This document shows, piece by piece, positions 24,509 to 33,576 of a stretch of 64,000 nt of DNA. The notes under the pieces are model-generated. The model made no database searches, was not told the origin of the DNA, and was given only the letters and a program-made list of their open reading frames with translations. The stretch covers positions 682,001 to 746,000 of the forward strand of contig NC_013165.1 of assembly GCF_000023885.1 (NCBI RefSeq). The letters are read 5' to 3'. Source of the stretch: Slackia heliotrinireducens DSM 20476 (GTDB lineage Bacteria > Actinomycetota > Coriobacteriia > Coriobacteriales > Eggerthellaceae). Position 1 is the first letter of the stretch. The number at the start of each line of letters is the position of its first letter. The position numbers were made by a program, and so were the translations under genes.

Positions 24509-24883
24509 ATGGGAATCATCGATAAGGCCAAAGCTGCTCTCGACGCTGACGGCGACGGTAAGATCACCGCTTCTGAGGTTTTGGGCAAGGCTGCAGACGT
24601 CGCTGCAGATGCCAAGGAGAAGGCAGTTGCCAAGGCTGGCGAGGTCAAGACGAGCCTGGACGCCAACGGCGACGGCAAGGTTTCTCTCGAAGAGGTTCAG
24701 GAAGCTGGCGGCGAGGCCGTTGACCGCATCGGCGACAAGATCGAAGACGTTGTTGACAGGATCACCGGCGAAGCAGCCGAAGAAGCCGCAGAGGATGCAG
24801 CCGAGGCTGAGGCCGAGGCGGCAGCCGCCGCAGCCGCAGCAGAGGCAGCGGCCGCCGCAGCAGCAGAGGCTCCGGCCGAGTAG
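24509..24883 (+). CDS. EF-hand-like protein with acidic Ala/Glu tail
   Basis: 124-aa acidic protein with two calcium-binding loops of EF-hand/dockerin type, LDADGDGKITASEV (residues about 10-23) and LDANGDGKVSLEEV (about 50-63), separated by an Ala/Lys-rich helix. Each loop has Asp at 1, 3, 5 and Glu at 12. The last 40 residues are almost only Ala and Glu. There is no signal peptide, so it should be cytosolic. ATG 24509 follows TTAGGAGAGACC. Monocistronic with a strong terminator. Possibly a calcium buffer or sensor; role unknown. Confidence 0.8.
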   Translation: MGIIDKAKAALDADGDGKITASEVLGKAADVAADAKEKAVAKAGEVKTSLDANGDGKVSLEEVQEAGGEAVDRIGDKIEDVVDRITGEAAEEAAEDAAEAEAEAAAAAAAAEAAAAAAAEAPAE

Positions 24884-24910
24884 TTTCACCAACATACAAA
24901 TATATGTACG

Positions 24911-24937
24911 GGGCCGCGATTCGTCGCGGCCCTTTTT
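24911..24937 (+). terminator. Intrinsic terminator of the EF-hand gene
   Basis: GGGCCGCGA (24911-24919) pairs with TCGCGGCCC (24924-24932) around a TTCG loop, then five T. Confidence 0.92.
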
Positions 24938-24989
24938 CGTGCTGCGACGAGGTCGCAGGTTGCGCATAGCGCGGCCGGGTCGCCTGCAA

Positions 24990-25505
24990 TCAGCCGATGA
25001 CGGGGCTTTTCGCGTACTCGTAGGCGTCTTCTATGTACATTTCGGCGTTGCCTTCTTGGGGGCGTTGCCCAGGCGTGAGCGTCTTCTTGATGACGCCGGG
25101 CACGCCGGCAACCAGCGAGTAGGGCGGAATGACCTGATGTTGCTTCACCAGGGCGCCCGCCGCGATGATGGACCCTTCGCCAACCACGGAATAGTCCATC
25201 ACAATCGCGCCCATGCCCACGATGACGTCGTCTTCGATGGTGGCGCCGTGCACGACGGCGCTATGGCCGACTGTCACGCGCTTGCCGATGTTCACCGGCG
25301 CATCGAAATAGGAGTGCAGCATGGCAAGGTCCTGGATGTTGCTCTCGTCGCCAACAGTGATGGGAGCCACCTCGGCGCGGATCACGGCCCCGAACCAGAC
25401 AGAACTGTCCTTGCCCAGGTGCACGTCGCCGGAAACGGTCGCGTTCTCAGCGACGTAGGCGGCCTGCCTGACGTCAGGCCTCATGCCTTTGTACTCGATG
25501 ATCAT
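24990..25505 (-). CDS. Gamma-carbonic-anhydrase-like hexapeptide protein
   Basis: 171-aa left-handed beta-helix protein. Hexapeptide repeats run from VAENATVSGDVHLGKDSSVWFGAVIR to IIAAGALV. The three zinc His of the gamma class are placed as in YrdA/CaiE-like proteins (DLAMLHSYF, then VGHSAVVHGATI). It probably forms a trimer with Zn at subunit interfaces. Activity in this subfamily is often unproven. ATG 25505 has GGGAAGGAAAAC upstream. Confidence 0.9.
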   Translation of the reverse strand: MIIEYKGMRPDVRQAAYVAENATVSGDVHLGKDSSVWFGAVIRAEVAPITVGDESNIQDLAMLHSYFDAPVNIGKRVTVGHSAVVHGATIEDDVIVGMGAIVMDYSVVGEGSIIAAGALVKQHQVIPPYSLVAGVPGVIKKTLTPGQRPQEGNAEMYIEDAYEYAKSPVIG

Positions 25506-25747
25506 CTTGGTTTTCCTTCCCTAAAGCCTCGTATCCACATAGGGTAGCAAGTATTCCAGCGCCTTGTCAGTGTCGTGCGTCGTACGGTCAGGTAGTGCGG
25601 CGTTCTTTTTTACGATACGGCTGAAATCCTTGCACGCTAAGTGCCCACAATACGCAGGAGTAGTGATAAGATTTTGTGTGCGATTCTTTATCGCCCTGCA
25701 ATGTGCGTGGCGCAGGCGTAGTCGTCAACCGTCGGATGGAAGAACTC

Positions 25748-26797
25748 ATGGACCTCTCATTTGCTGCGTTTATCGGCCAGATGGCACAGTACCCCTCCTT
25801 GGCTGTCATTCTCGTTCTTGTTATCGGTGTCACCATCGTTTCAGGTGCAACCGACGCGCCTAACGCAATTGCCACCGCAGTTTCCACCAGGTGCATGAAG
25901 CCTACAACGGCGCTTATCACGGCAGCCATCTTCAACTTCGTGGGCTTGGTGGGTATGACCTACATCTCCACGGCAGTCGCAGGCACCATGTTTGGCATGG
26001 TGAATTTCCAGGGCGATACGCACTTAGCATTAATGGCGCTTGAGGCGGCCATGATAGGCTCAATCGGATGGGGCTTCGTATGCTGGTTCTTCGGCATCCC
26101 CGCATCCAAGTCGCACTCGCTGATCGCCGGCATCACCGGCGCGGCCATCGCCCTCAACGGCTGGGCTGGCGTCGTTCCCAGCGAGTGGGTCAAAGTCCTC
26201 TACGGCATGGCGTTCTCGCTGATCGCCGGTTTTGCGTTGGGCTATTTGGCCGTCAAACTGGTCGAAGCCATTCTGAAGAACTTCACGCGCCAGATTGCTG
26301 ACAAGACCTGCGTCGTGTTCCAAAACATCTGCGCCGCCGCATTGAGCTTCCTGCATGGTGCCCAGGACGGTCAGAAGTTCATGTCCATCGCCATGATGGG
26401 TATCGCTATGAGCTTCGGCATGGGGGCCACTGGCGATACGCAGTTCCCGATGTGGCTCATGGTCATCTGCTCGCTGGCCATCTCCTTCGGTACGCTGATC
26501 GGCGGCAAGCGCATCATCAAATCCGTCGCCATGGAAATGGTGAGCCTCGAGAAGCATCAAGGCGTCGCGGCCAGCGTCGGCACGGTCGTCACGCTGCTGG
26601 TTTCCAGCCTCACCGGCATGCCGGTTTCCACGAGCCACTGCTCCACGTCCTCCATCATGGGCGTCGGTGCCGAGAGGAATCCGCGCGAGGTCAACTGGGC
26701 CGTTGCCGGCAAGATGGTCACCGCATGGGTCATCACGTTCCCGGCTTGCGGCATCATCGGCTTCATTCTGGCCAAGATTTTCATGACGCTGTTCTAA
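25748..26797 (+). CDS. PiT-family inorganic phosphate permease
   Basis: 349-aa membrane protein with about 10 helices. The two PiT signatures are present: SGATDAPNAIATAVSTR near the start (usual form GxNDxxNxxGT, here with Ala-Thr) and LSFLHGAQDGQKFMSIA in the second half (usual HGxNDxQ, here Ala-Gln). It imports phosphate with H+ or Na+. I prefer ATG 25748, preceded by GGAAGAA; ATG 25736 is possible. A terminator follows. Confidence 0.9.
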   Translation: MDLSFAAFIGQMAQYPSLAVILVLVIGVTIVSGATDAPNAIATAVSTRCMKPTTALITAAIFNFVGLVGMTYISTAVAGTMFGMVNFQGDTHLALMALEAAMIGSIGWGFVCWFFGIPASKSHSLIAGITGAAIALNGWAGVVPSEWVKVLYGMAFSLIAGFALGYLAVKLVEAILKNFTRQIADKTCVVFQNICAAALSFLHGAQDGQKFMSIAMMGIAMSFGMGATGDTQFPMWLMVICSLAISFGTLIGGKRIIKSVAMEMVSLEKHQGVAASVGTVVTLLVSSLTGMPVSTSHCSTSSIMGVGAERNPREVNWAVAGKMVTAWVITFPACGIIGFILAKIFMTLF

Positions 26798-26821
26798 GAA
26801 CCGTCAACACACCGCATGCAA

Positions 26822-26847
26822 GGGCGTCGCTTCGGCGGCGCCCTTTT
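26822..26847 (+). terminator. Intrinsic terminator of the phosphate permease
   Basis: 9-bp stem with TTCG tetraloop, 26822-26830 with 26835-26843 (one G-T pair), followed by four T. Confidence 0.9.
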
Positions 26848-27071
26848 CGTTATGAGGCGGATCTGCGGGTTGGCTTCCGAGGTCGGCATCTGTTTGCAGC
26901 CACGAGACCGTTGGGCCCGCCGAATTCGAACCTTCGGGTGCTCGTGGCGCAGCCGTGGAAAGTTGTGGAAGTGTGCTCCGTTCGGCTGGAGTGCGGGTAC
27001 AATGAAGCGATTCGATTCGAGTGCCGGCGTTTGACGGCGCCCCGTTCGTTCTGATGCGTTAGGAGAACCGC

Positions 27072-28280
27072 ATGACTAAAATTCAGATGAAAACGCCGCT
27101 GGTCGAGATGGACGGCGACGAGATGACACGCATCCTCTGGCAGATGATCAAAGATGACCTCATCTGCCCGTTTGTCGATTTGAAGACGGAATACTACGAC
27201 CTGGGCCTGGTACACCGCAACGAGACCGACGACCAGGTCACTTTCGATTCGGCCGAAGCCACCAGGCGTCTGGGCGTAGCCGTCAAGTGCGCCACCATCA
27301 CGCCGAACGCCGCCCGCGTCGAGGAATATGACCTCAAGCAGATGTGGAAGAGTCCCAACGGCACCATCCGCGCGGCGCTGGACGGCACCGTGTTCCGCGC
27401 GCCCATCGTGGTGAAGGGCATCGAGCCCTGCGTGCGCAACTGGAAGAAGCCCATTACGCTGGCCCGTCACGCGTACGGCGACGTGTACAAGAACGTTGAG
27501 ATTCGCGTGCCCGGCGCCGGCAAGGTCGAGCTGGTCTATACCGGCGAAGACGGCACTGAAATCCGCGAGCTGGTGCACGAATACGCAGGTCCTGGCGTCG
27601 CTCAGGGCATGCACAACCTGGATTCGTCCATTGAAAGCTTCGCGCGCAGCTGCTTCAACTACGCGCTGGACACGCATCAGGACGTGTGGTTCGCCACAAA
27701 GGATACCATCTCCAAGAAGTACGACCACCGCTTCAAGGACGTGTTCCAGGAGATTTTCGACGCCGAGTATGCCGACCGCTTTGCCGAAGCGGGCATCACC
27801 TACTTCTACACGCTGATCGACGACGCCGTTGCCCGCGTCATGAAGGCTGAGGGCGGCTTCATCTGGGCGTGCAAGAACTACGACGGCGACGTTATGTCCG
27901 ACATGGTGTCGAGCGCCTTCGGCAGCCTGGCCATGATGACGTCCGTGCTGGTGAGCCCTGCGGGCGTGTACGAGTACGAGGCCGCCCACGGCACGGTGCA
28001 GCGCCATTACTACCGCCATCTGAAGGGCGAGGAGACCTCCACGAACTCCGTGGCCACCATCTTCGCGTGGACGGGTGCCCTGCGCAAGCGCGGCGAGCTG
28101 GATGAACTGCCCGAGCTTTCGGCATTCGCCGACAAGCTGGAAGAGGCCACGCTTGCCACCATCGAGAGCGGCCGCATGACGAAGGATCTGGCGCTGATCA
28201 CCAGTCTGGAAGACGTGCAGGTGCTCAACAGCCGCGAGTTCATCGAGGCCGTCGCCGAGGAGCTGAAGACCCGCCTGTAG
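27072..28280 (+). CDS. icd: NADP-dependent isocitrate dehydrogenase (eukaryotic-type)
   Basis: 402-aa enzyme of the homodimeric IDH subfamily found in eukaryotes and some bacteria. Marks: [12 protein letters not shown] at the N-terminus, [29 protein letters not shown] (substrate loop), [42 protein letters not shown], and [14 protein letters not shown] for NADP binding. It makes 2-oxoglutarate and NADPH. ATG 27072 follows TTAGGAGAACCGC; strong terminator downstream. Monocistronic. Confidence 0.97.
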   Translation: MTKIQMKTPLVEMDGDEMTRILWQMIKDDLICPFVDLKTEYYDLGLVHRNETDDQVTFDSAEATRRLGVAVKCATITPNAARVEEYDLKQMWKSPNGTIRAALDGTVFRAPIVVKGIEPCVRNWKKPITLARHAYGDVYKNVEIRVPGAGKVELVYTGEDGTEIRELVHEYAGPGVAQGMHNLDSSIESFARSCFNYALDTHQDVWFATKDTISKKYDHRFKDVFQEIFDAEYADRFAEAGITYFYTLIDDAVARVMKAEGGFIWACKNYDGDVMSDMVSSAFGSLAMMTSVLVSPAGVYEYEAAHGTVQRHYYRHLKGEETSTNSVATIFAWTGALRKRGELDELPELSAFADKLEEATLATIESGRMTKDLALITSLEDVQVLNSREFIEAVAEELKTRL

Positions 28281-28303
28281 GCGCTTCTGCAAATCATGGT
28301 TCG

Positions 28304-28345
28304 AACGGGGCGAAGGGGAATCAACCCTTCGCCCCGTTGTTGTTT
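28304..28345 (+). terminator. Intrinsic terminator of isocitrate dehydrogenase
   Basis: 14-bp perfect stem, 28304-28317 with 28325-28338, followed by GTTGTTTT. Confidence 0.9.
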
Positions 28346-28410
28346 TGGGGCAAAGGACCGCCCCCGTTGTTCCAATGATAAACTACCCGTGTGAAATGGG
28401 AAAACGAAAA

Positions 28411-28429
28411 TTCAGGGTATTTATGCGAT
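28411..28429 (+). promoter_or_regulatory. Shared operator-like motif, site 1
   Basis: TTCAGGG-TATT-TATGCGAT, 152 bp upstream of the secreted-protein start. The same two blocks with the same 4-nt spacing occur at 33393-33411, and the first 15 nt recur exactly on the minus strand at 45564-45578. Apart from this motif and the terminator, I see no feature in 28346-28580. Confidence 0.6.
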
Positions 28430-28580
28430 TGAAAAACCCGCCGCTTGCCATCATTGTTCAAGGTGCCGTAATGCGTGACACCAGCAATTTCGGGCATCCT
28501 GTTTTCCCTATCACGCTCTGTTGTTGCTGCGGTGCACGCCATTGACGCATGAAAGAACACGTTTGAAAGAAGGAGGTTCC

Positions 28581-29618
28581 ATGGGCCTGAAGAAGGGGGT
28601 TGCGAGCGTAGCCTTGGCGGCCACCGTGGCTGCATGCCTTGGTGTGACCGCCGTGTACGCGACTGACGATTATGTCCCCACGACGCTGGGCAACAGCGCG
28701 TATACCAACCAAGTCGATCCGACAAACGATGTCATCGTAGCCGGCGTAAAGTACGTCGGAAGCATTTCCAGCCAGAACGCCGAGTCTACGGCTGAGGGCG
28801 CGGGCCTTGACATCGCCATCGGCGAAGCCACAGACACCACCACTCCGGTCGTGCTTACCAACAAGACCGGACAGGACATCACCGGTTTCAGCTACCGTAT
28901 TTCTACGGAGACGTCGTTTCCTGCCAACATGCTCGGCTCCGCCATCGCCGCGGATGCCCAAGCCTGTTGGAACCTTGACGAAGGGGCTTATGACGAATAC
29001 GAAACCACGAACGCAAACGGCATCACGGTTGTGAAGCCCGTAAGCTACACTATCCAGGCAACGCTGTCGGACGGCTCGACGGCCGAGTTCCATGACGTCA
29101 ACATGAACGGCGTCAAGACGCTGTCGCTGTGCTACTCGCAGGAATACAGCGTCTATTTCGTCGAGCGCACCACCATCACCAACCACACGCCCGACCCGAC
29201 GCTGTACTATGAAGTCAGCCTGGCCGGCGAAGACGCCAACGCCGATGAGCTTGATTTCCATGTGAACTCCTCGGGCCGCATGAATGCCGACAAGCAGATC
29301 ACCGCTATCCGCGGCGGCGGATGGGACGAGGGCGTTCCGTCGTTGGACGAGCTGATCGACATTCCCGATTACGGCGTATATGTGCCGCTGTACGGTGAGC
29401 CGAGCCTTGAGTACACGGACGGCTTGTACGAGGGGCTGTATTGGAATGCCGACCTGCTGCCGTGGCGCGGAACGAACGGCGTTGCCGGAACATGGAACGA
29501 GGCCGAGCCGCCTGAAAACGCCGGGGAGTACGGCGGGACGGAAGATCCCAAAGTCGATTACCATCCCGGCATGGACGAGGGCGATTGGCAGTACGTAGAG
29601 AGCGGAACCGCCGACTAG
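28581..29618 (+). CDS. Secreted protein of unknown function
   Basis: 345-aa protein with a Sec signal peptide (MGLKKGVASVALAATVAACLG, cleavage probably after VYA near residue 27). The mature part has repeated beta-rich motifs (VVLTNKTGQDITGFSYRIS, IQATLSDGSTAEFHD) suggestive of an immunoglobulin-like fold, and an acidic, Tyr/Gly/Pro-rich C-terminus. ATG 28581 follows GAAGGAGG; the open frame's earlier start at 28521 is unlikely. It lies 87 bp before the LuxR gene and behind the shared motif, so it is probably part of the same regulon. I do not recognise the family. Confidence 0.75.
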   Translation: MGLKKGVASVALAATVAACLGVTAVYATDDYVPTTLGNSAYTNQVDPTNDVIVAGVKYVGSISSQNAESTAEGAGLDIAIGEATDTTTPVVLTNKTGQDITGFSYRISTETSFPANMLGSAIAADAQACWNLDEGAYDEYETTNANGITVVKPVSYTIQATLSDGSTAEFHDVNMNGVKTLSLCYSQEYSVYFVERTTITNHTPDPTLYYEVSLAGEDANADELDFHVNSSGRMNADKQITAIRGGGWDEGVPSLDELIDIPDYGVYVPLYGEPSLEYTDGLYEGLYWNADLLPWRGTNGVAGTWNEAEPPENAGEYGGTEDPKVDYHPGMDEGDWQYVESGTAD

Positions 29619-29705
29619 ATTCGCCGGGCGGTGTGAGCCGGTGTGTGCGGATGCCGGCCTGAAGAACGAAATCCGCACGAATAGCTGGCAAGGGGGGCCA
29701 GTGAT

Positions 29706-31262
29706 ATGGCTGAAGTAGAAGCCCAAAAGGCCTTTTCGGAGGCATATGCGAAAGCGCGCAGCATGGACGAGGCGGCGCTTTCGCACCCGTCTATGGACAA
29801 GGATCCTGTTACGTGGACGGAAGTCATCAGGAGTTTTCATTTCAAGCGTCTTAAGGAAGATGCCGGGCTTGTCGGCGCCTTGGGATTCGGATGCATTCAG
29901 GCGTGGTTGTTCCTGTCGTGCTTCGCGCCTTCGCGCTTTATGGGAAGCATCTGGGTAGGAGAGTACAGCGCTATGCGCCAGTTGATGACGTTCGCCTGCT
30001 ATTTGCTGACGTCGTGCCTGTTCGCAGAGGTTATTACGGCGCGAAAGCCCATGGTGCAAGCTTCGGTTCTGACGATTGCGGCGGCGTTGGCGTCGTTGTC
30101 GCTTTCCGGTTCGCTCTTCGCGGGCGCAGGGTCGGAAGTCATCGGCGCTTTGGCAAACGTAAAATGCATCTTGTCCGGTTCCGCCATGGGCTATTGCCTG
30201 GCTTTATGGGCCCGCCACTATGCGGCCACCGGCAACCACGAAACGCTCCGCATAGGAGAAGGCCTGATGACGTCCGTTCTGGTGGTCGCGGTCTGCCTGT
30301 TGGGTTCGAGGTTCGGCATCGTGTCGAGCGTCGTGCTGCCTCTGGTGACCTTGGGTTGTTTGCATTGGGGCCTTCGGCTGAGCCGCAATGCCGCGAAACC
30401 TCCTGTGCAAGAGAAGCCCGCATCCAAGAACGACGTGCCCATGCCGCCGTTGCCGTGGCGCCTGATGCTGGGGTTGATCGCCCTCGGGTTGGGGTACGGC
30501 TTGTGTTTGGGCTATTCGGAATCCACGGGAAGCTACCCCCCATCCATCGTGTCGGTATGCTTGGCGGTCAATGCGCTTGTCGGCGGCATCTTGGTTGTGT
30601 ACGCGGTGCAGACGGGCAGCAATTTCGGATACTCGGATGCGTGTGCCGTCGTTCTTCCCCTGGCTGTATTCGGGCAATGCTGGATTTCGACGTTCCAAAA
30701 CGAACTGCTTCCGGTTGCTGCGGCCGCGATGCGCGCCGCTTTCTTGCTGTTCGATTGCCTGCTGTGGCTCCAATTGCCCAAGGTGTATGAACGAACCGGC
30801 ACCCTGAAGGTGTTCTTCCTGCTCAGATTCTGTCTCGAGGGCTCCATTTTCCTGGGTTTGAGCTTGCGCGTGCTGACTTTCGCATCGACCGACATCCTGT
30901 TCAAGGTCGTCTCCGTAACGGCATGCGCCATGCTGCTGAGCGCCCTCATGCTTACGTTCGCCAACAACGAGGTCAGCAACGTCTGGGGCTTCATGCCGGT
31001 GCCGGTCATGGTGGGCGGACGCTTCAGCAAGGCCTGCCAGCAGGTCAAAGGGGACTACGGGCTGACCGCGCGGGAATACGAGGTCATGCAGCTGGTCATG
31101 CGCGGGCGCAACGGAACGTTCATCCAGGACAAGCTCGTCATTTCGCAAAGCACGTTCCAGACGCATATGCGCAACCTCTACCGCAAGCTGGACATCCATA
31201 GCAACCAAGAGCTCATCGACCTGCTTGAAGAGTACATTCAAAAGGTGGACGACCGGCAATAG
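29706..31262 (+). CDS. Membrane-bound LuxR-family regulator
   Basis: 518-aa regulator of the kind abundant in Eggerthellaceae: an N-terminal cytosolic stretch, about ten to twelve transmembrane helices (about 55-420), and a C-terminal GerE/LuxR helix-turn-helix (YGLTAREYEVMQLVMRGRN and ISQSTFQTHMRNLYRKLDIHSNQELIDL). No receiver or autoinducer domain. Such genes usually stand beside the respiratory or transport gene they control. Here it lies between a secreted protein and the molybdoenzyme operon; I infer it senses a substrate at the membrane. ATG 29706 follows AAGGGGGG. Confidence 0.9.
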   Translation: MAEVEAQKAFSEAYAKARSMDEAALSHPSMDKDPVTWTEVIRSFHFKRLKEDAGLVGALGFGCIQAWLFLSCFAPSRFMGSIWVGEYSAMRQLMTFACYLLTSCLFAEVITARKPMVQASVLTIAAALASLSLSGSLFAGAGSEVIGALANVKCILSGSAMGYCLALWARHYAATGNHETLRIGEGLMTSVLVVAVCLLGSRFGIVSSVVLPLVTLGCLHWGLRLSRNAAKPPVQEKPASKNDVPMPPLPWRLMLGLIALGLGYGLCLGYSESTGSYPPSIVSVCLAVNALVGGILVVYAVQTGSNFGYSDACAVVLPLAVFGQCWISTFQNELLPVAAAAMRAAFLLFDCLLWLQLPKVYERTGTLKVFFLLRFCLEGSIFLGLSLRVLTFASTDILFKVVSVTACAMLLSALMLTFANNEVSNVWGFMPVPVMVGGRFSKACQQVKGDYGLTAREYEVMQLVMRGRNGTFIQDKLVISQSTFQTHMRNLYRKLDIHSNQELIDLLEEYIQKVDDRQ

Positions 31263-31303
31263 CCCCGCGTCTCCTCAATTCAATACAGAAAGGTGGTCGT
31301 ACT

Positions 31304-33229
31304 GTGGTAGAGAATACGTACGACGACATCGTCGAAGCTGCCGCCTGCTCGCAGGCGAGCTATATTCATATCCTGGGCGGAGGCTCCACGGGGAAAAGCC
31401 TTGCTCTGGCCCGGCGCGCCAAGCATCTGCTGGATGAGGGGACGCCGGCAAACGACATCCTCGTGTTTTCGGCAACCCCGTCTGCCGCCGACGCCATGCG
31501 CGACTCCTTGGATCGCCTCGGCGTCAAGCAGGTGCGGGTCACGACCCTGGCCGAGTTTGCGCGCGAAGTGCTGTCGACTCCCGAGGTCGAGGCCTTGACC
31601 GGCCGGAATCCGCGGTTGCTTTGCGACTTCGAAGAGCGCATTCTCATGGAGGACATGAAGGTGGTGGGGCTTAAGTCCCGCCGTCTGGCGGAGATGCTGA
31701 AATACTTCTATAAGCAATGGACCGTCCTGGGCGACGAGCGTGAAGGCTTCATCCAGGGCAGCGAGGAAGACGGCGTGTACGCCACGCTTTGCGAGAATCT
31801 GAGGCTGCGCGGAGCCATGCTGCGCCAAGAGCTGTCGAATGTGGCGGTGAAGTTCTATCGCGACCATGCCGACGCCGCCGATGCGTTCCGCGTCCCGCAT
31901 GTGCTGGCGGATGATGTGCAGAACCTGAATCGCGCATCCCAAGAGCTGCTGGAGCTTATCGCCACGAAAAGCCTGGCGGTGGCGGGCAACGTGAACGCCC
32001 AGGTCCCGACTACCGAGCCCTATCCGGATGCCGGGCATTTTTCCGACTTCGGCATGCGTCATTTCGAAGACGGCTGCGAAGCCTACGTGCTGCCGCAGGC
32101 GCTGAACGTTCCCGCCTGCACGACCTCGATGGCCAACGCCTTGGTTGTGAACGGCGGTTTGGATACGGCGACGCTGGCGGCGCTTCCTGCGGATACCGAA
32201 GGAGACGTCCATTTCGTCGAATGGACCCATCCCAACGACGAGTTCTTGGGCATCGCGCGCTATATCAAGCATCGGTTGGCGGATGTCGGGCACCCCGTTC
32301 ATCCCCACGACATCTTCGTCGCCGTCCCGAATGCCATATGGGGTCGCGCCCTGGCGAAGGTCCTGAACGCCAACGACATCAAGACCGACCAGGTTGTCAG
32401 CTACAACGCGCTTACCGGCGACCCGCGCAAGCTCGATCGAAGCGTCGCCCTGCAGGCCTATACGCGTCTAGGCTTGGCCGCTGACCCGACGGACGCCGTG
32501 GCATGGCGCAGTTGGTTCGGTTTCGGGGACTACCTCACCAACTCCAACCATTGGTTCCGATTGGAGAGATACGCCCAGGAACAGGGCCTCGGTGTGCTGG
32601 AGGCTTTGGACCGCCTGGCCGGGCAGGAAAAACCCGAGGTCGAAGGCATCGAAGTGCTGCTGAGGCGCTATGCCGACGGGAAGGCCTTCGTCGGACATGC
32701 CCGGGGAAAGCAGGGGTTCGCTCTGCTCAACATGTGCGCCCCCGTACGCGGCGAGAAGCTGCCGGCGGAGTTCATGGCGCTGTTGGAGCCGGTGGAGGGC
32801 ATGGAGTCTGCCGAACAGCTGCTGGCCAAGGCGAATTCCCGGCTCGAGAACCGATTCACCGATCTGGACGCGGTCCGCATCGGCTTGCCGCAGATGGCAT
32901 GCGGCATGTCCTTCGACACGGTCATCCTCATGGGTTGCGTAGAGGGGTTCTATCCGGCTGCGAAAGCCCTGGGGGTGGAGTTCGACGACGAGCGCCGTGC
33001 CGAGATGCAGCGTGCGGAGCGCAGGCTTTGGTACGCCGCCATGACGAAGGCGCGCTACGGGTTCGTCGCGTCCACCATCCAGAAGGACGAAGCGAACACC
33101 GCCGCCAGCTTGGGGATGCATGCGCATCGGATCAGAATGGAAGACGGCCGGAGCATGGCCATCCTTTCGCCGAGCTGCTACCTTGCCGAGATGGGGGATG
33201 CCGCTCCAGGGTTCCAATCCCGGATTTAG
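31304..33229 (+). CDS. Degenerate UvrD-like (SF1) helicase-family protein
   Basis: 641-aa protein with SF1 helicase organisation but altered motifs. Walker A is intact (LGGGSTGKSLALARRAKHLL, residues about 24-43). Motif II is ADDVQNLN instead of DExQ, motif III is AGNVNAQ instead of GDxxQ, and the end motif is WYAAMTKARYGF, close to UvrD motif VI (YVALTRA). It may bind ATP but have weak or no helicase action. GTG 31304 follows GAAAGGTGG. Gene lies 41 bp after the LuxR gene and ends in a strong terminator, so it is likely co-transcribed with the regulator. Role unknown. Confidence 0.75.
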   Translation: MVENTYDDIVEAAACSQASYIHILGGGSTGKSLALARRAKHLLDEGTPANDILVFSATPSAADAMRDSLDRLGVKQVRVTTLAEFAREVLSTPEVEALTGRNPRLLCDFEERILMEDMKVVGLKSRRLAEMLKYFYKQWTVLGDEREGFIQGSEEDGVYATLCENLRLRGAMLRQELSNVAVKFYRDHADAADAFRVPHVLADDVQNLNRASQELLELIATKSLAVAGNVNAQVPTTEPYPDAGHFSDFGMRHFEDGCEAYVLPQALNVPACTTSMANALVVNGGLDTATLAALPADTEGDVHFVEWTHPNDEFLGIARYIKHRLADVGHPVHPHDIFVAVPNAIWGRALAKVLNANDIKTDQVVSYNALTGDPRKLDRSVALQAYTRLGLAADPTDAVAWRSWFGFGDYLTNSNHWFRLERYAQEQGLGVLEALDRLAGQEKPEVEGIEVLLRRYADGKAFVGHARGKQGFALLNMCAPVRGEKLPAEFMALLEPVEGMESAEQLLAKANSRLENRFTDLDAVRIGLPQMACGMSFDTVILMGCVEGFYPAAKALGVEFDDERRAEMQRAERRLWYAAMTKARYGFVASTIQKDEANTAASLGMHAHRIRMEDGRSMAILSPSCYLAEMGDAAPGFQSRI

Positions 33230-33248
33230 ACGATACCCAAACGTTTGC

Positions 33249-33279
33249 ACGGGTCGCATATGCGGCCCGTTTCTTTTTG
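33249..33279 (+). terminator. Intrinsic terminator after the helicase-like gene
   Basis: ACGGGTCGC (33249-33257) pairs with GCGGCCCGT (33262-33270) around ATAT, followed by TTCTTTTT. Confidence 0.9.
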
Positions 33280-33392
33280 CCGGCAGCCGTCGGCGCCGTT
33301 GCGGCCCGACTTCGCCAAGATATCGAAAATACCAGGTAAAAAGTCTATCACGTAAATTATGCGATTACCGGGGAAGGCGGTTTCGAGGCAAT

Positions 33393-33411
33393 TTCAGGGG
33401 GTGTATGCGAT
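33393..33411 (+). promoter_or_regulatory. Shared operator-like motif, site 2
   Basis: TTCAGGG-GGTG-TATGCGAT, 166 bp upstream of the molybdoenzyme start codon; both blocks and spacing equal those of site 1. Confidence 0.6.
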
Positions 33412-33576
33412 AGATTTCCGCTTTCCGAGGGCGTACTTTCAGCCTGGGGAAAACAGAAGAAGCAAGGGGATTCCAGAAGCTTCAGCCTGCCGAATCAATC
33501 CGGCGTGGGGGCACGGATCGCAGAGCAAAGCGTATGGCATCTCAGGCAATCAGCCACTAGAAGAAAGGGGGAGTGC

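Larger units (their letters stand above)
33230..33576. other. Intergenic region before the molybdoenzyme operon
   Basis: Holds the helicase-like gene's terminator (33249-33279), the shared operator-like motif (33393-33411) and a second TTATGCGATT half-site at 33357-33366. No gene; an in-frame ATG at 33505 lacks a ribosome site. Confidence 0.6.

Noticed and set aside
26920-26950. tRNA-like GGTTCGAATTC on the minus strand
   Set aside because: The flanking bases do not form the 5-bp T-stem and no cloverleaf fits.
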